Assembly (NCBI RefSeq): GCF_002236115.1
Contig: NZ_NIWT01000010.1
Location: 269,179 to 333,178 of the forward strand
Source of the DNA: Pseudomonas jessenii
GTDB taxonomy: Bacteria; Pseudomonadota; Gammaproteobacteria; Pseudomonadales; Pseudomonadaceae
Direction: 5' to 3'
DNA: 64,000 nucleotides
The notes beneath the pieces are model-generated. The model did not search any database and had not been told where the DNA came from. It saw only the letters and a list, made by a program, of their open reading frames with translations. Positions 8,701 to 16,643 of this stretch are shown in pieces. Numbering within the stretch: position 1 is the stretch's first letter; each line of letters begins with the position of its first letter. The position numbers and the translations under genes are program-made.

Positions 8701-10029
8701 TTCGGGCCGCTGGCGCTCGATCGCATTGCCGAACCACTCGGCTTGCCCGCTGCGCAGGTCAACCAGGCCCTGGCGCAACTGGAACGCGAAGGCTACGTGC
8801 TGCGCGGTCGCTTTACCCCGGGTGCCACCCGGGAAGAATGGTGCGAGCGGCATTTGCTGGCGCGGATTCACCGCTATACGGTCAAGCGCCTGCGCCGGGA
8901 AATCGAACCGGTGGCGTTGCAGGATTTCATGCGATTCCTGTTCGACTGGCAGCATGTGTCGAGCGCAAGCCAGGGTCAGGGCGCCGCGGTACTGCCAGCC
9001 GTCGTCGCGCAATTGGAAGGCTACCCTGCTGCCGCTTCAGCCTGGGACAGCGACATCCTGCCGGCGCGGATCAAGGACTACTCGCCGACCTGGCTCGATG
9101 AGCTGTGCCGCAGCGGCAGACTGGTGTGGACGCGCCTGACTGCGCACAACAAAAGCGCCAGCACCGCGCTGCGCAGCACGCCGATTTTGTTGCTGCCGCG
9201 CAACCGGGTCGGCCTCTGGAGCGGCTTGACCGAACAGACGCCGGTCAGCGAACTGTCGCCGAAAACACAAAAGGTCCACGCCGCCCTCAGCCAGCACGGC
9301 GCGCTGTTTTTCGATGAGCTGATCCATGAGGCCCATCTGCTGCGTTCGGAACTGGAAATCGCCCTGCAGGAACTGGTGGGCGCGGGGCTGGTGAACGCCG
9401 ACAGCTTCGCCGGGTTGCGTGCACTGATCACCCCGGCCAGCAAGCGCCAGCCACGCAACAGCCGGCGTGGGCGCGGAGCATTCATCGGAGGCATGGACGA
9501 TGCCGGGCGTTGGGCTCTGTTGCGACGCGTGCCTGCCGCGCCGGTAGTGGAAAACCAGCGTCCCGCGCCAGCACCGGCCGAAACGCTGGAACACATCGCC
9601 ATGACCTTGCTGCGCCGTTACGGCGTGGTGTTCTGGCGTTTGCTGGAGCGTGAGGCGGACTGGCTGCCGAGCTGGCGCGAACTGCTGCGTACTTTCCATC
9701 GCCTGGAGGCTCGCGGCGAGATTCGTGGCGGGCGTTTTGTCAGTGGCCTGGCGGGCGAGCAATTCGCCTTGCCTGAGGCGATTCCATTGTTGCGGGAGGT
9801 ACGGCGTCGGCCTCATGACGGGGGCCTGGTCGCGGTGTGCGGGGTCGATCCGCTGAACCTCGCCGGCACGCTATTGCCCGGCGCGAAAGTCCCGGCACTG
9901 GCGAGCAATCGGCTGGTGTATCGCGACGGGTTGGCGGTTGCTGCCGAGATTGCCGGCAAGCAGCAGTTCTGGTTGGAGCTGGATGAACGGGCGATGGCTG
10001 AAGTGCGTAGTAAGCTTATCCGGCATTAA
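5713..10029 (+). CDS. lhr: Large helicase-related protein Lhr (ATP-dependent superfamily 2 helicase)
   Basis: A 1438-residue helicase of the Lhr family, a 3'-to-5' DNA/RNA-DNA translocase implicated in repair. Walker A PTGSGKT is at residues 51-57, the DEIH box at 177-180, then SATQKP (motif III), VNTRRLAERLSRHL (motif IV) and the motif VI region QRVGRSGHQ. ATASLELGIDIGDVDLV is motif V. A winged-helix, DEAD-associated domain and the long Lhr C-terminal half follow, giving full family length for the bacterial long form. I chose ATG 5713, since upstream codons in the same frame run into the REP cluster. The gene stands alone, flanked by REPs on both sides. Confidence 0.93.
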   Translation: MNLPIPADSALSGFHPAVSAWFSHTFPAVTAAQARAWPLIRQRRSTLVAAPTGSGKTLTAFLAVIDDLVHRGLESPEGLPDATLVVYVSPLKALSNDIQINLQNPLAGITEQLRVMGLPELQISTAVRTGDTPQKDRSAMRKTAPHILVTTPESLYVLLGSDSGRQMLGTAQTVIVDEIHAMAASKRGSHLALSLERLQALCPEPLLRIGLSATQKPIEAVSRFLVGRDRPCEIVDIGHARPRDLDIEVPPVPLSAVMANDVWELVYDRLAALAREHRTTLIFVNTRRLAERLSRHLSERLGKDAVAAHHGSLAKEFRLDAEQRLKRGDLQVLIATASLELGIDIGDVDLVCQIASPRSIAGFLQRVGRSGHQVGGTPKGRLFATTRDDLIECAALLDCVRRGELDTLLIPQAPLDVLAQQIIAEVSCQEWPEQALLEMLRRASPYAGLDDKHYQALLNMLAEGYNGRQGIRSAYLHRDAVSRTLRGRRGAKLTAVTSGGTIPDNADYSVLLEPQGLNIGTINEDFAVESIAGDIFQLGNTSYRILRVETGKVRVEDAQGQPPTIPFWLGEAPGRSAELSSAVARLQAQLDDLLGAAPGNLQPALDWLTETLGLNIASAEQLVDYLARARQTLGALPSQDTLLMERFFDESGGTQLVIHTPFGSRINRAWGLALRKRFCRTFNFELQAAASEDAIVLSLSTSHSFELDDVWRYLHSNSAEHILIQAVLDAPLFGVRWRWNAGVALALPRYSGGRKVPPQIQRMKSEDLIASVFPDQIACVENLAGEREIPDHPLVEQTLDDCLHDAMDSQGWLALLRRMERGDIRLISRDLPAPSPLAAEILSARPYTFLDDAPLEERRTQAVLNRRWSDPQSTDDLGALDAEAIAAVRDEAWPVPCGVDEMHEALMSLACITDTEAGANPQWFDWLNTLADSGRASRLQINAGQSLWLALERLTCLRAIYPQAELTPSLQALPDFDEVWEADDAILELIRARLSAFGPLALDRIAEPLGLPAAQVNQALAQLEREGYVLRGRFTPGATREEWCERHLLARIHRYTVKRLRREIEPVALQDFMRFLFDWQHVSSASQGQGAAVLPAVVAQLEGYPAAASAWDSDILPARIKDYSPTWLDELCRSGRLVWTRLTAHNKSASTALRSTPILLLPRNRVGLWSGLTEQTPVSELSPKTQKVHAALSQHGALFFDELIHEAHLLRSELEIALQELVGAGLVNADSFAGLRALITPASKRQPRNSRRGRGAFIGGMDDAGRWALLRRVPAAPVVENQRPAPAPAETLEHIAMTLLRRYGVVFWRLLEREADWLPSWRELLRTFHRLEARGEIRGGRFVSGLAGEQFALPEAIPLLREVRRRPHDGGLVAVCGVDPLNLAGTLLPGAKVPALASNRLVYRDGLAVAAEIAGKQQFWLELDERAMAEVRSKLIRH

Positions 10030-10042
10030 TGTCGTCTGGACC

Positions 10043-10146
10043 GGCCCCATCGCGAGCAAGCTCGCTCCCACAGTGATCTCTGTTGTGCCGAAAATTTGTA
10101 ATCACAGAAGATCCCCTGTGGGAGCGAGCTTGCTCGCGATGGGGCC
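10043..10146. repeat. Inverted REP pair
   Basis: Two REPs in opposite orientation (10043-10072 and 10115-10146), both ending in GGCCCC/GGGGCC. Between them lies about 42 bp of unrelated sequence. The pair separates convergent lhr and the MscS-type gene and may form a long hairpin. Confidence 0.85.
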
Positions 10147-10181
10147 AGACCAGCCACTGAAAGCCTCAAGTACAAAACTGA

Positions 10182-12311
10182 CTATTGAGACCGCGGCCGC
10201 TCCGGCATCAACACCGCCGAATGCTCCGGTGCGGTATCTCCCTCCTTCAGTGGCTCGACAGCATGCCTGGGCACCAATGCCTGCTGTGGATAAGTTTGCG
10301 CGAAGTTCACCCACGGACAGTTATCCACAAGCTTTTTCAAACGTTGGTTGAAAGCCCGGCTCACCGCATATTGACCACCGGACACCGTACGGAATTGCGC
10401 GGTCAGCACCACACCGTTGAGGTCCATCTTGTCGACGCCAAACACATCCAGCGGCCCTTGCAGGTTGTAGCGCAGGAACGGGTCGTTGCTGATGGAGTGC
10501 CCGGCCTCGCGGATCAGCTCGATGGCCTTGTCGACATCGGTTTCGTAGGTGAACTGCACCGAGAAAAACGCATAGGCGAATTGCCGCGATTGGTTGGTCA
10601 CGGCCTTGATCTGCCCGAACGGCACCGAGTGCACGAAGCCCTTGCCATCGCGCAGGCGCAAGGTACGGATGGTCAGGCCTTCGACGGTGCCGGCATGCCC
10701 GGAATCGAGCACCACCCAGTCACCGATGGACAGGGTGTCTTCGATGATGATGAACAGCCCGGTGATCACGTCCTGCACCAGTTGCTGGGAGCCGAAACCG
10801 ATCGCCAGGCCGATGACCCCGGCACCTGCCAGGAATGGCGCGACGTTGATCCCCAGGTTGGCCATGGTGGTGATCGCGCAAATCACCACCAGGATGATTT
10901 TGATCGCGTTGCGCAGCAGCGGCAGGATGGTTTTCACCCGCGTACTCGGCTGGCGCGCCGAGCGCTTGTTGGTTGGCGGTTTCAGGGCTTCCTGAATCGC
11001 CGTGTCGAGCACCACCCAGACCATCCAGGTCACCAGCAGGATCAGACCGATGTGGCCCAGGGAATCACTGATCGCCCGGCCCACGGCATTGGTCACCGCG
11101 AATTCGAACAGCGACACGCCCCAGATCCGCCCGAGGATATCGATGAACACGATGGCCATGGCGATGCGCAACAAGGCATGTGACAAATTGAGAAAGCGCT
11201 CCTTGTAGGCGCTGCCGCGGCGCAGGTCCGCTTCGCTGCGCGTCTTGAACAGATGATGCAGCGTGGTGCTGAGAAACACCGTGGCGATCAGCAGCACCGT
11301 GGTGAACAAGGCGCTGCGCAGCACTCTCTGGTTGTCCACCCCGGCGCCGATCAGGTTGATGATCGAAACCAGTACCATCAACAGAATCGGCCAATACCAG
11401 AGCCCGGAAAATATCCGCAGGGTTTCACGCAACGCCGGCTGGCTGAGGCGCTGGGCCAGCGGCAGGATACGGATCACATGGGCGACCGGGCGACGCATGC
11501 GGATCACCAGCAAGCCGAAGGAAATCGACGCTGCCAATCCAGTGAACACGGCGATGCTGCTGGTGAGATTACTGCCCAGTTGATGGGCGATCTGCGGGCT
11601 GGTCAGGGCATCGCTCAGGGCCACCAGAAAACCGATGCCGAACAGCGGTCGTGGGCTGTGTTGTCGAATAATCTGCACCGCCCGCCGCTTGTGTCCGGCA
11701 TTGAACATCACCACCAGCGACAGCACCAATGACGCGGCAAAGATCCCGGCACTGGTGGCATAGGCAAAACACAACGCCAGCGCCCGTCCCGCCGATATCG
11801 GCAAAAGCTGGCTGGCATAAATCGTCAACGGCAGACTGATCACCGCCGGAAGGGTGTAGGGCAACACGTAACCGAGCAACGCCTGGCCCCGTTCGCGACT
11901 GAGCAGCAGACGGTGCTCGCACAGGCGCCTGGCGACCATCCGCCCAAGCAGCCAAAGACAGGCAAACACGGCCGCCCACACGCAGGTCAGCAGCAGGAAA
12001 TCGCCGGCGACGCGCCAGGGCGAACGGGCCGATGGCTTATTGACCAACTGATCCACTTCATCGGCCGCGAGGTCGGCACGCAGGCGCCAGACGTCGAGGA
12101 AGTTTTCGTTGAGATCGAGTTTGGTCTGGACCTCGTCGATGCTTGAACTGATGGCCCCCAGTAATCCGCCTTGCACCAGCGGTTCGGGATGGGCCGGCGG
12201 AGTCGCGGCGGTCGCGGTGGTCGGCAGCCCCGGTATCGCGGCGGCTTCCAGTTGCTCGCTACCCACAAACAGCAACGCTCCCAGCAGTATCGCGGTCTTG
12301 AGCCTGATCAA
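10182..12311 (-). CDS. MscS-family mechanosensitive ion channel protein, multi-spanning
   Basis: A 709-residue inner-membrane protein with an N-terminal signal sequence (KTAILLGALLFVG), a periplasmic segment, about ten hydrophobic segments between residues 90 and 480, and a C-terminal MscS domain. The MscS pore helix region is NVAPFLAGAGVIGLAIGFGS followed by QQLVQDVITGLFIIIED, and the beta domain continues with GDWVVLDSGHAGTVEGLTIRT. It is likely a small-conductance osmotic safety channel. Start: TTG at 12311, because AAAGGAG lies 8 bases upstream and the signal peptide begins directly after it; an in-frame ATG at 12416 would give an unlikely 35-residue extension. It is monocistronic. Confidence 0.85.
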   Translation of the reverse strand: MIRLKTAILLGALLFVGSEQLEAAAIPGLPTTATAATPPAHPEPLVQGGLLGAISSSIDEVQTKLDLNENFLDVWRLRADLAADEVDQLVNKPSARSPWRVAGDFLLLTCVWAAVFACLWLLGRMVARRLCEHRLLLSRERGQALLGYVLPYTLPAVISLPLTIYASQLLPISAGRALALCFAYATSAGIFAASLVLSLVVMFNAGHKRRAVQIIRQHSPRPLFGIGFLVALSDALTSPQIAHQLGSNLTSSIAVFTGLAASISFGLLVIRMRRPVAHVIRILPLAQRLSQPALRETLRIFSGLWYWPILLMVLVSIINLIGAGVDNQRVLRSALFTTVLLIATVFLSTTLHHLFKTRSEADLRRGSAYKERFLNLSHALLRIAMAIVFIDILGRIWGVSLFEFAVTNAVGRAISDSLGHIGLILLVTWMVWVVLDTAIQEALKPPTNKRSARQPSTRVKTILPLLRNAIKIILVVICAITTMANLGINVAPFLAGAGVIGLAIGFGSQQLVQDVITGLFIIIEDTLSIGDWVVLDSGHAGTVEGLTIRTLRLRDGKGFVHSVPFGQIKAVTNQSRQFAYAFFSVQFTYETDVDKAIELIREAGHSISNDPFLRYNLQGPLDVFGVDKMDLNGVVLTAQFRTVSGGQYAVSRAFNQRLKKLVDNCPWVNFAQTYPQQALVPRHAVEPLKEGDTAPEHSAVLMPERPRSQ

Positions 12312-12542
12312 AACACCCGCTCCTTTGGCTGTGTCGGTAAGGAACTGATCGAGAAATGTCGGGCAAGTTCGGATATTGCCCGCAGATAGCAGGACGGCGA
12401 TGCCTTCCTGTGCCACAGACTAACACTCGCGCTCGCGATCTTTGCGCCCAAGGCAAATATCAAATGCTCGTCCCTGTATTTTTCCGCACGACCCGAACCA
12501 CGACACTGCGCTCCATCGAATGAATCCACCGGAGTTGCAGCC

Positions 12543-13754
12543 ATGCCCATTGCCTTGCTCGCGCTGACCCTCAGCGCCTTTGCCATCGGGACGACCGAGT
12601 TCGTCATCGTTGGCCTGTTACCCACCATTGGCGCCGACCTCGGCGTCAGTCTGCCATCCGCCGGCCTGCTGGTCAGCCTGTATGCCCTTGGCGTTGCCGT
12701 CGGCGCCCCGGTGCTGACCGCCCTCACCGGCAAGGTTCCGCGCAAATTGCTGCTGTTGTCGCTGATGGTGCTGTTCACCCTCGGTAACCTGCTGGCGTGG
12801 CAAGCACCGAGTTACGAGTCGTTGATCCTCGCACGGATCGTCACCGGCCTGGCCCACGGGGTGTTTTTCTCGATCGGCTCGACCATCGCCACCAGTCTAG
12901 TGCCGAAGGAAAAAGCCGCCAGCGCGATTGCCATCATGTTCACCGGCCTGACCGTGGCGCTGGTCACCGGCGTGCCGCTGGGGACATTCATCGGCCAGCA
13001 TTTCGGCTGGCGTGAAACCTTCCTCGCCGTTTCGGCCTTGGGCGTGATCGCCTTCATCGGCAGCTTGATCTACGTGCCGAAAAACATCGCCCACAGCAAA
13101 CCCGCATCACTGTTGCAGCAATTGCAGGTGCTCAAGCAACCACGCCTGCTGCTGGTGTATGCGATGACGGCCGTCGGCTACGGCGGCTCGTTCATTGCCT
13201 TTACCTTCCTCGCGCCGATTCTTCAGGACCTCTCCGGCTTCAGCGCCAGCACCGTCAGCCTGGTGTTGCTGGTCTACGGCATCTCCGTGGCCGTCGGCAA
13301 CATCTGGGGCGGCAAACTGGCGGACAAGCGCGGCCCGATCAGCGCCCTGAAAATCATCTTTGCCCTGCTCGCCGCCGTGTTGTTCCTGCTGACTTTCACC
13401 GCCGGTAATCCTTGGCTCGCGCTGGCCACCGTGCTGGTCTGGGGCGCCGTGGCATTCGGCAACGTGCCGGGGTTGCAGGTGTATGTGGTGCGTCAGGCTG
13501 AGCATCACACCCCGCAGGCGGTGGACGTGGCGTCCGGCCTGAACATCGCGGCGTTCAACCTCGGCATTGCCGGTGGCGCGTGGGGCGGTGGCCTGATCGT
13601 CGCCCACATGGGGTTGATTCACACTGCATGGATCGGTGGCCTGGTGGTGTTGGTGGCGCTGGCATTGACCGCGTGGAGTGGACGTCTTGATCGCCTCGGC
13701 CCAGTGTTCGCCGAACCAGCTGAGGACTCTGCCCGCGTTATTACTGCCCACTGA
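12543..13754 (+). CDS. MFS transporter, DHA1/AraJ-like drug or sugar efflux family
   Basis: A 403-residue transporter with 12 predicted membrane segments. The N-terminus ALTLSAFAIGTTEFVIVGLLP is the hallmark of the AraJ/NepI/YdhP-type DHA1 exporters, and motif-A-like GKVPRKLLLLSL follows TM2. TGLAHGVFFSIGSTIA corresponds to TM4, and the second-half motif A-like LADKRGPI is present near residue 260. Such pumps export arabinose, purines or drugs; the substrate here cannot be assigned. It is divergent from the MscS-type gene and followed by a REP pair. ATG 12543 has GGAG about 11 bases upstream. Confidence 0.9.
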   Translation: MPIALLALTLSAFAIGTTEFVIVGLLPTIGADLGVSLPSAGLLVSLYALGVAVGAPVLTALTGKVPRKLLLLSLMVLFTLGNLLAWQAPSYESLILARIVTGLAHGVFFSIGSTIATSLVPKEKAASAIAIMFTGLTVALVTGVPLGTFIGQHFGWRETFLAVSALGVIAFIGSLIYVPKNIAHSKPASLLQQLQVLKQPRLLLVYAMTAVGYGGSFIAFTFLAPILQDLSGFSASTVSLVLLVYGISVAVGNIWGGKLADKRGPISALKIIFALLAAVLFLLTFTAGNPWLALATVLVWGAVAFGNVPGLQVYVVRQAEHHTPQAVDVASGLNIAAFNLGIAGGAWGGGLIVAHMGLIHTAWIGGLVVLVALALTAWSGRLDRLGPVFAEPAEDSARVITAH

Positions 13755-13763
13755 TAACCCCTG

Positions 13764-13851
13764 TGGGAGCGAGCTTGCTCGCGATGACGGCGGTCCATTC
13801 AACATGGATGTGACTGATAAACCGCCATCGCGAGCAAGCTCGCTCCCACAC
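13764..13851. repeat. Inverted REP pair
   Basis: REP copies at about 13764-13792 and 13822-13851 face each other across a short spacer, downstream of the MFS gene. Confidence 0.83.
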
Positions 13852-13957
13852 TTGTTCGGTGTTGTTCCGTAGAAAATTTACCGTCCGTAGCCCCATCGAA
13901 ACTTTTGCCGCCGCAGCGCAGTCACCCAAAGACATGGGTAGGTAGTCCGGAGGCGAC

Positions 13958-14560
13958 ATGGCGGCGATTCATATCGGTATTTCAGGCTGGCGCTACACGC
14001 CCTGGCGGGGAGACTTCTACCCCATTGGCCTGACCCACAAGCGCGAATTGCAATTCGCCTCGCGGGCGGTCAACAGCATCGAAATCAATGGATCGTTCTA
14101 CGCACTGCAGCGCCCCGAACGCTATGCCGTGGAAATCCGCCATGACAGCTTTGTCGATCCGCTGTTCGTCCGCTTGCTCAAGCGCTACAACACGGCCCTG
14201 GTCATCGCCGACACCGCAGGTAAATGGCCGTATCGCGAAGACATCACCAGCGATTTCGTCTACCTGCGTCTGCATGGCGCCGAAGCACTCTATGCCAGCG
14301 GTTACACCCCGCAGGCACTAAAACGCTGGGGCGAACGAATCGAAGCCTGGCATCACGGCCAACAACCGGATAATCCACAATTGATCGCACCCCGGCAGAA
14401 GCCAAAGGCGTGCAAATCCCGGGAGGTGTTCTGCTATTTCGATAACGACATCAAAGTCCGCGCCCCCTTTGATGCACGCCACTTGCTGCAACGCCTGCAC
14501 CTCGAAAAAAACCTCGCCACCGTCCCCGGTGAGCCAGCGGCCGAGGGCGTGTTGCCATGA
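13958..14560 (+). CDS. DUF72 (YecE-like) protein with an internal deletion
   Basis: A 200-residue member of the DUF72 TIM-barrel family, whose function is unknown. The N-terminus IHIGISGWRYTPWRGDFYP and VNSIEINGSFYALQRPE are classic DUF72. Right after QRPE (residue 54) the sequence jumps to RYAVEIRHDSFVD, a motif that in full-length relatives lies about 100 residues later; the intervening part (including the usual VKGPR and GP-LxQ-PP stretches) is missing. The frame is intact and the C-terminal part DTAGKWP, YLRLHGAE and CYFDND is normal. The stop overlaps the EEP gene (ATGA). ATG 13958 has GGAGG 9 bases upstream. It probably makes a damaged or altered barrel. Confidence 0.85.
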   Translation: MAAIHIGISGWRYTPWRGDFYPIGLTHKRELQFASRAVNSIEINGSFYALQRPERYAVEIRHDSFVDPLFVRLLKRYNTALVIADTAGKWPYREDITSDFVYLRLHGAEALYASGYTPQALKRWGERIEAWHHGQQPDNPQLIAPRQKPKACKSREVFCYFDNDIKVRAPFDARHLLQRLHLEKNLATVPGEPAAEGVLP

Positions 14561-15354
14561 GCATTCCAGAGCCGGTCGGCGTCACGGACGAGCAGACCCC
14601 CATCAACACGACAGTGCAACGCTTCACCGTGCTGACGGTCAACACCCATAAAGGTTTCACCGCACTCAACCGGCGCTTCATCCTGCCGGAACTGCGTGAA
14701 GCGGTGCGCAGCGTGTCTGCCGATGTGGTGTTTTTGCAGGAAGTCCACGGCACCCACGAACAGCATCCCAGGCGCTACACCAACTGGCCGGCGATGCCGC
14801 AATACGAATTCCTTGCCGACAGCCTGTGGCCGCAGTTCGCCTATGGCCGCAATGCGGTGTATCCGGCGGGCGATCACGGCAATGCGCTGCTGTCGAAGTT
14901 CCAGATCATCCGCCACGACAACCTCGACGTGTCCATCAGCGGCCACGAGAACCGCGGGCTTTTGCATTGCGTATTGCGCTTGCCCGGTGACGGCCAGGAG
15001 GTACATGCGATTTGCGTGCATCTGGGGCTGCGCGAAACCCATCGCACCGCGCAACTGAAGCTGCTCGCCCAGCGCCTGGACGCCCTGCCCGGCGACGCCC
15101 CGGTGATTGTCGCCGGGGACTTCAACGATTGGCGCCAGCGCGCCGATGCATTGCTCACACCCAGCGGTTTGCGCGAAGTCTTCGCCGAGCACCATGGCAA
15201 ACCGGCGCGCAGTTTCCCCGCGCGCTTGCCGGCATTGCGCCTGGACCGCATCTACGTACGCAACCTCAAGGCCAGCCATCCGCAAGTGCTGACCTCCCGG
15301 CCCTGGTCGCACCTTTCCGACCACGCCCCGCTGTCGGTGGAGATCGAGCTATGA
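14557..15354 (+). CDS. Endonuclease/exonuclease/phosphatase-family protein (YbhP-like)
   Basis: A 265-residue EEP-fold metal-dependent hydrolase. Active-site motifs are visible: TVNTHKGF (Asn), VFLQEVHG (metal-binding Glu), VIVAGDFNDWR (Asp/Asn), and HLSDHAPLSVEI (Asp-His). In E. coli ybhP lies directly before clsB (ybhO) and ybhN, the same order seen here, so it probably acts on a phospholipid-related or phosphodiester substrate at the membrane rather than DNA; that role is inferred from context. It overlaps both neighbours by ATGA junctions (14557-14560 and 15351-15354), so the operon is translationally coupled. Confidence 0.88.
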   Translation: MSIPEPVGVTDEQTPINTTVQRFTVLTVNTHKGFTALNRRFILPELREAVRSVSADVVFLQEVHGTHEQHPRRYTNWPAMPQYEFLADSLWPQFAYGRNAVYPAGDHGNALLSKFQIIRHDNLDVSISGHENRGLLHCVLRLPGDGQEVHAICVHLGLRETHRTAQLKLLAQRLDALPGDAPVIVAGDFNDWRQRADALLTPSGLREVFAEHHGKPARSFPARLPALRLDRIYVRNLKASHPQVLTSRPWSHLSDHAPLSVEIEL

Positions 15355-16643
15355 GCAGCCAGTTGATGGAAAAAAACACGCTGGAACACATCCCCGCTCC
15401 GCCCACCCGCGAGCCGACAGCGGTCGATGTCGAATACGGCTGGCAAGGCAGCAATCGGGTCGAGTTGCTGGAAAATGGCGAGGCGTATTTTCCCCGGGTG
15501 TTTGAAGCCCTGCGCCGGGCGCAAAATGAAATCCTGTTGGAGACCTTCATTCTGTTCGAGGACAAGGTCGGCAATGAGCTGCAACAGATTCTGATCGAAG
15601 CCGCCCAGCGTGGCGTGCGCATCACCGTGAGCCTCGACGGCTTCGGCTGCGGCGAACTGAGTACCGGGTTCCTGAACGCCCTGACCGCGGCCGGCGTGCA
15701 CCTGCAAATATTCGATCCGGCACCGAAACGCCTGGGCATCCGCACCAACTGGTTCCGGCGCCTGCACCGCAAGATCGTGGTGGTCGATGGCACCGTCGCG
15801 TTCGTCGGCGGGATCAATTTTTCCGCCGATCATCTGGCCGACTTCGGCCCCGAGGCCAAACAGGATTATTCCGTAGAAGTTCAGGGTCCGGCCGTTGCCG
15901 ACATCCATCACTTTGCCCTGCTGCAATGCGGTCGCCCGGCGCGCGCCAAATACTGGTGGCACCGCCGTCGGCAGCGGCGTTCGGAACTGGCCTTCAGCGA
16001 TCACGATGGTCAGGTGCGGCTGGTGTACCGCGACAACGGGGAACACCAGACCGACATCGAGGAGGTTTACCGCCAGGTATTGCGCCAGGCGCAGCGCCGG
16101 GTGGTGATCGCCAACGCCTACTTCTTTCCAGGGTTCCGCTTGTTGCGCGAGATCCGCAACGCGGCCCGCCGAGGGGTGGATGTGCGGCTGATCCTGCAGG
16201 GCCAGCCAGACATGCGGGTGGCCAGGCTTGCGGCGCGCATGACCTACGATTACCTGCTCAAGTCCGGGGTGAAGATCTACGAATATTGCGACCGTCCGCT
16301 GCACGGCAAGGTCGCACTGGTGGATGAAGACTGGAGCACCGTAGGCTCCAGCAACCTAGACCCGTTGAGCCTGTCGATGAACCTGGAGGCCAACGTACTG
16401 ATCCGCGACCGTGGCTTCAATCGAGTTCTGTTCGATCGCCTGGAAGACCTCAGCGACAACCATTGCAAGGTCATGTCTCACGACATCGCGCCACGCGGGC
16501 GTGTCTGGCACATGACCGTCGGTTTTCTGGTGTTTCACTGCTTGCGGCATTTCCCGGCGTGGGCCGGTTGGTTGCCGGCGCATAAACCTCGCCTGAAACA
16601 CATTCCTCCTCCGACCGGGGCCGCTGACCATGAACCGCACTGA
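15351..16643 (+). CDS. clsB: Cardiolipin synthase B-like phospholipase D family enzyme
   Basis: A 430-residue phospholipase D superfamily enzyme. It carries both HKD motifs: HRKIVVVD (about residue 138) and HGKVALVD (about 318), each followed by the G-G/S-S-N region (FVGGINFS; VGSSNLDPLS). This is the ClsB layout without the N-terminal transmembrane helices of ClsA. The reaction joins phosphatidyl groups to make cardiolipin at the inner membrane. The start at 15351 overlaps the EEP stop and the end overlaps the YbhN-like gene by 14 bp. The gene order EEP-clsB-ybhN supports the assignment. Confidence 0.9.
   Translation: MSSQLMEKNTLEHIPAPPTREPTAVDVEYGWQGSNRVELLENGEAYFPRVFEALRRAQNEILLETFILFEDKVGNELQQILIEAAQRGVRITVSLDGFGCGELSTGFLNALTAAGVHLQIFDPAPKRLGIRTNWFRRLHRKIVVVDGTVAFVGGINFSADHLADFGPEAKQDYSVEVQGPAVADIHHFALLQCGRPARAKYWWHRRRQRRSELAFSDHDGQVRLVYRDNGEHQTDIEEVYRQVLRQAQRRVVIANAYFFPGFRLLREIRNAARRGVDVRLILQGQPDMRVARLAARMTYDYLLKSGVKIYEYCDRPLHGKVALVDEDWSTVGSSNLDPLSLSMNLEANVLIRDRGFNRVLFDRLEDLSDNHCKVMSHDIAPRGRVWHMTVGFLVFHCLRHFPAWAGWLPAHKPRLKHIPPPTGAADHEPH

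Noticed and set aside
15012..15350. N-terminal extension of ClsB within the EEP gene
   Set aside because: The extension is out-of-frame translation of the EEP gene; the ATG at 15351 in an ATGA overlap fits ClsB length.
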